Source: Paenibacillus sp. E222
GTDB taxonomy: Bacteria; Bacillota; Bacilli; Paenibacillales; Paenibacillaceae
Length of the DNA stretch: 64,000 nt
Direction of reading: 5' to 3'
NCBI RefSeq assembly: GCF_013401555.1
Contig: NZ_CP058552.1
Span: 5,952,001 to 6,016,000, forward strand
Position 1 is the first letter of the stretch, and each line of letters begins with the position of its first letter. Shown here piece by piece: positions 63,762 to 64,000 of this stretch. A program made the translations under genes and the position numbers. Below the pieces are notes generated by a model. It made no database searches. It was not told where the DNA came from and saw only the letters and a list, made by a program, of their open reading frames with translations.

Positions 63762-64000
63762 TCACATACAGAATATATGCTGCCCGATTGTTTTTACCTG
63801 AGGACGTGTCCAGATCCATTTGGATGTAGCTGTCTTCGGATTAAAATAATAGAGGCATCCACCGGATGGGTCCCAACCATTTATCGCCTGTTCAACTGCC
63901 TTTTTAGCTTGTGCATTCGGTTCCAGATAAATCTGGCCGTCTGCAACGGCGGTGAACGCACCTGGCTGGAAAATTACTCCAGATGGGGTGTTCGGGAAAC
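63762..64000 (-). CDS. Spore-cortex/cell wall hydrolase SleB-like (partial)
   Basis: The last 79 codons of a Hydrolase_2/SleB domain protein: 'NPKTATSKWIWTRPQVKTIGQHIFCM' region with 'WDPSGGCLYYFNP', a signature of the SleB/CwlJ catalytic domain. These enzymes break spore peptidoglycan during germination. The N-terminal part lies beyond the window. Confidence 0.85.
   Translation of the reverse strand, partial: FPNTPSGVIFQPGAFTAVADGQIYLEPNAQAKKAVEQAINGWDPSGGCLYYFNPKTATSKWIWTRPQVKTIGQHIFCM

Noticed and set aside
1..64000. CRISPR arrays, tRNA or rRNA genes, insertion sequences
   Set aside because: No direct-repeat/spacer pattern, cloverleaf or transposase was found by reading the sequence; a dedicated search could still find a tRNA that I missed.

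Overview
This 64 kb window is chromosomal DNA of a low-to-moderate GC, spore-forming Firmicute, most probably Paenibacillus. The main evidence is the right half, which follows the Bacillus ymfF-ymfH-ymfI-ymfJ-ymfK-rodZ-pgsA-cinA-recA-rny-ymdB-spoVS-miaB-ricA gene order with Paenibacillus-like insertions and protein variants. SpoVS, a partial SleB-type spore-cortex hydrolase, a bacillithiol reductase homologue (YpdA/Bdr) and AGGAGG-type ribosome binding sites point the same way. Almost all genes lie on the minus strand; plus-strand genes are confined mainly to 21.0-23.2 kb, 24.4-30.4 kb and 37.6-38.2 kb.

Layout from left to right. 0-4.6 kb: a partial stress-protein gene, an intergenic stretch with palindromic repeats, the DEAH helicase hrpB and an SDR dehydrogenase. 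4.7-14.9 kb: an atypical type VII secretion (ESX/WXG100) locus. Its transcription order is YukD-like ubiquitin fold, a three-ATPase EssC without FHA domains, an unknown 276 aa protein, an extended WXG100-like protein, a canonical WXG100 protein, and then a membrane-anchored kinase-like protein, a VWA protein and a PP2C-like phosphatase. The kinase/VWA/PP2C trio resembles the TerY-P stress triad. EsaA, EssA and classical EssB are not seen. 15-20.9 kb: housekeeping and accessory enzymes (ALDH, GNAT, L,D-transpeptidase, RsgA) and an ArsR/DUF2087 regulator with a perfect palindromic operator candidate.

21-30.4 kb: bdr, a DUF441 membrane protein, a Nudix enzyme, and a BmrCD-type heterodimeric ABC drug exporter preceded by a 26-codon leader peptide and an intrinsic terminator, which looks like ribosome-mediated attenuation. 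A TetR regulator with two small surface or membrane proteins follows. 30.4-35.7 kb: a YdcF-type membrane protein, a HEPN-like protein, and an arginyl-tRNA synthetase gene under a T-box with a CGC specifier that runs directly into an ABC exporter. 35.9-40.6 kb: metal genes (an 18-Cys four-helix copper protein and a His-rich CobW GTPase), a MogA-like protein, a lipoprotein, a YhdH-type reductase and a membrane protein. 40.9-44.5 kb: the NAD salvage cluster nrtR-pncA-pncB and a PaaI-type thioesterase.

44.7-64 kb: the conserved RNA-processing, sporulation, recombination and cell-shape block. RicA, MiaB and RNase Y act in tRNA modification and mRNA decay. RecA/RecX sit behind an SOS box. PgsA and RodZ act in envelope synthesis, and a YmfF/YmfH pair of M16 peptidase-family proteins lies upstream. 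No tRNA or rRNA genes, CRISPR arrays or transposases were found. Start codons were chosen by ribosome binding site position and family length, so many differ from the longest reading frame.
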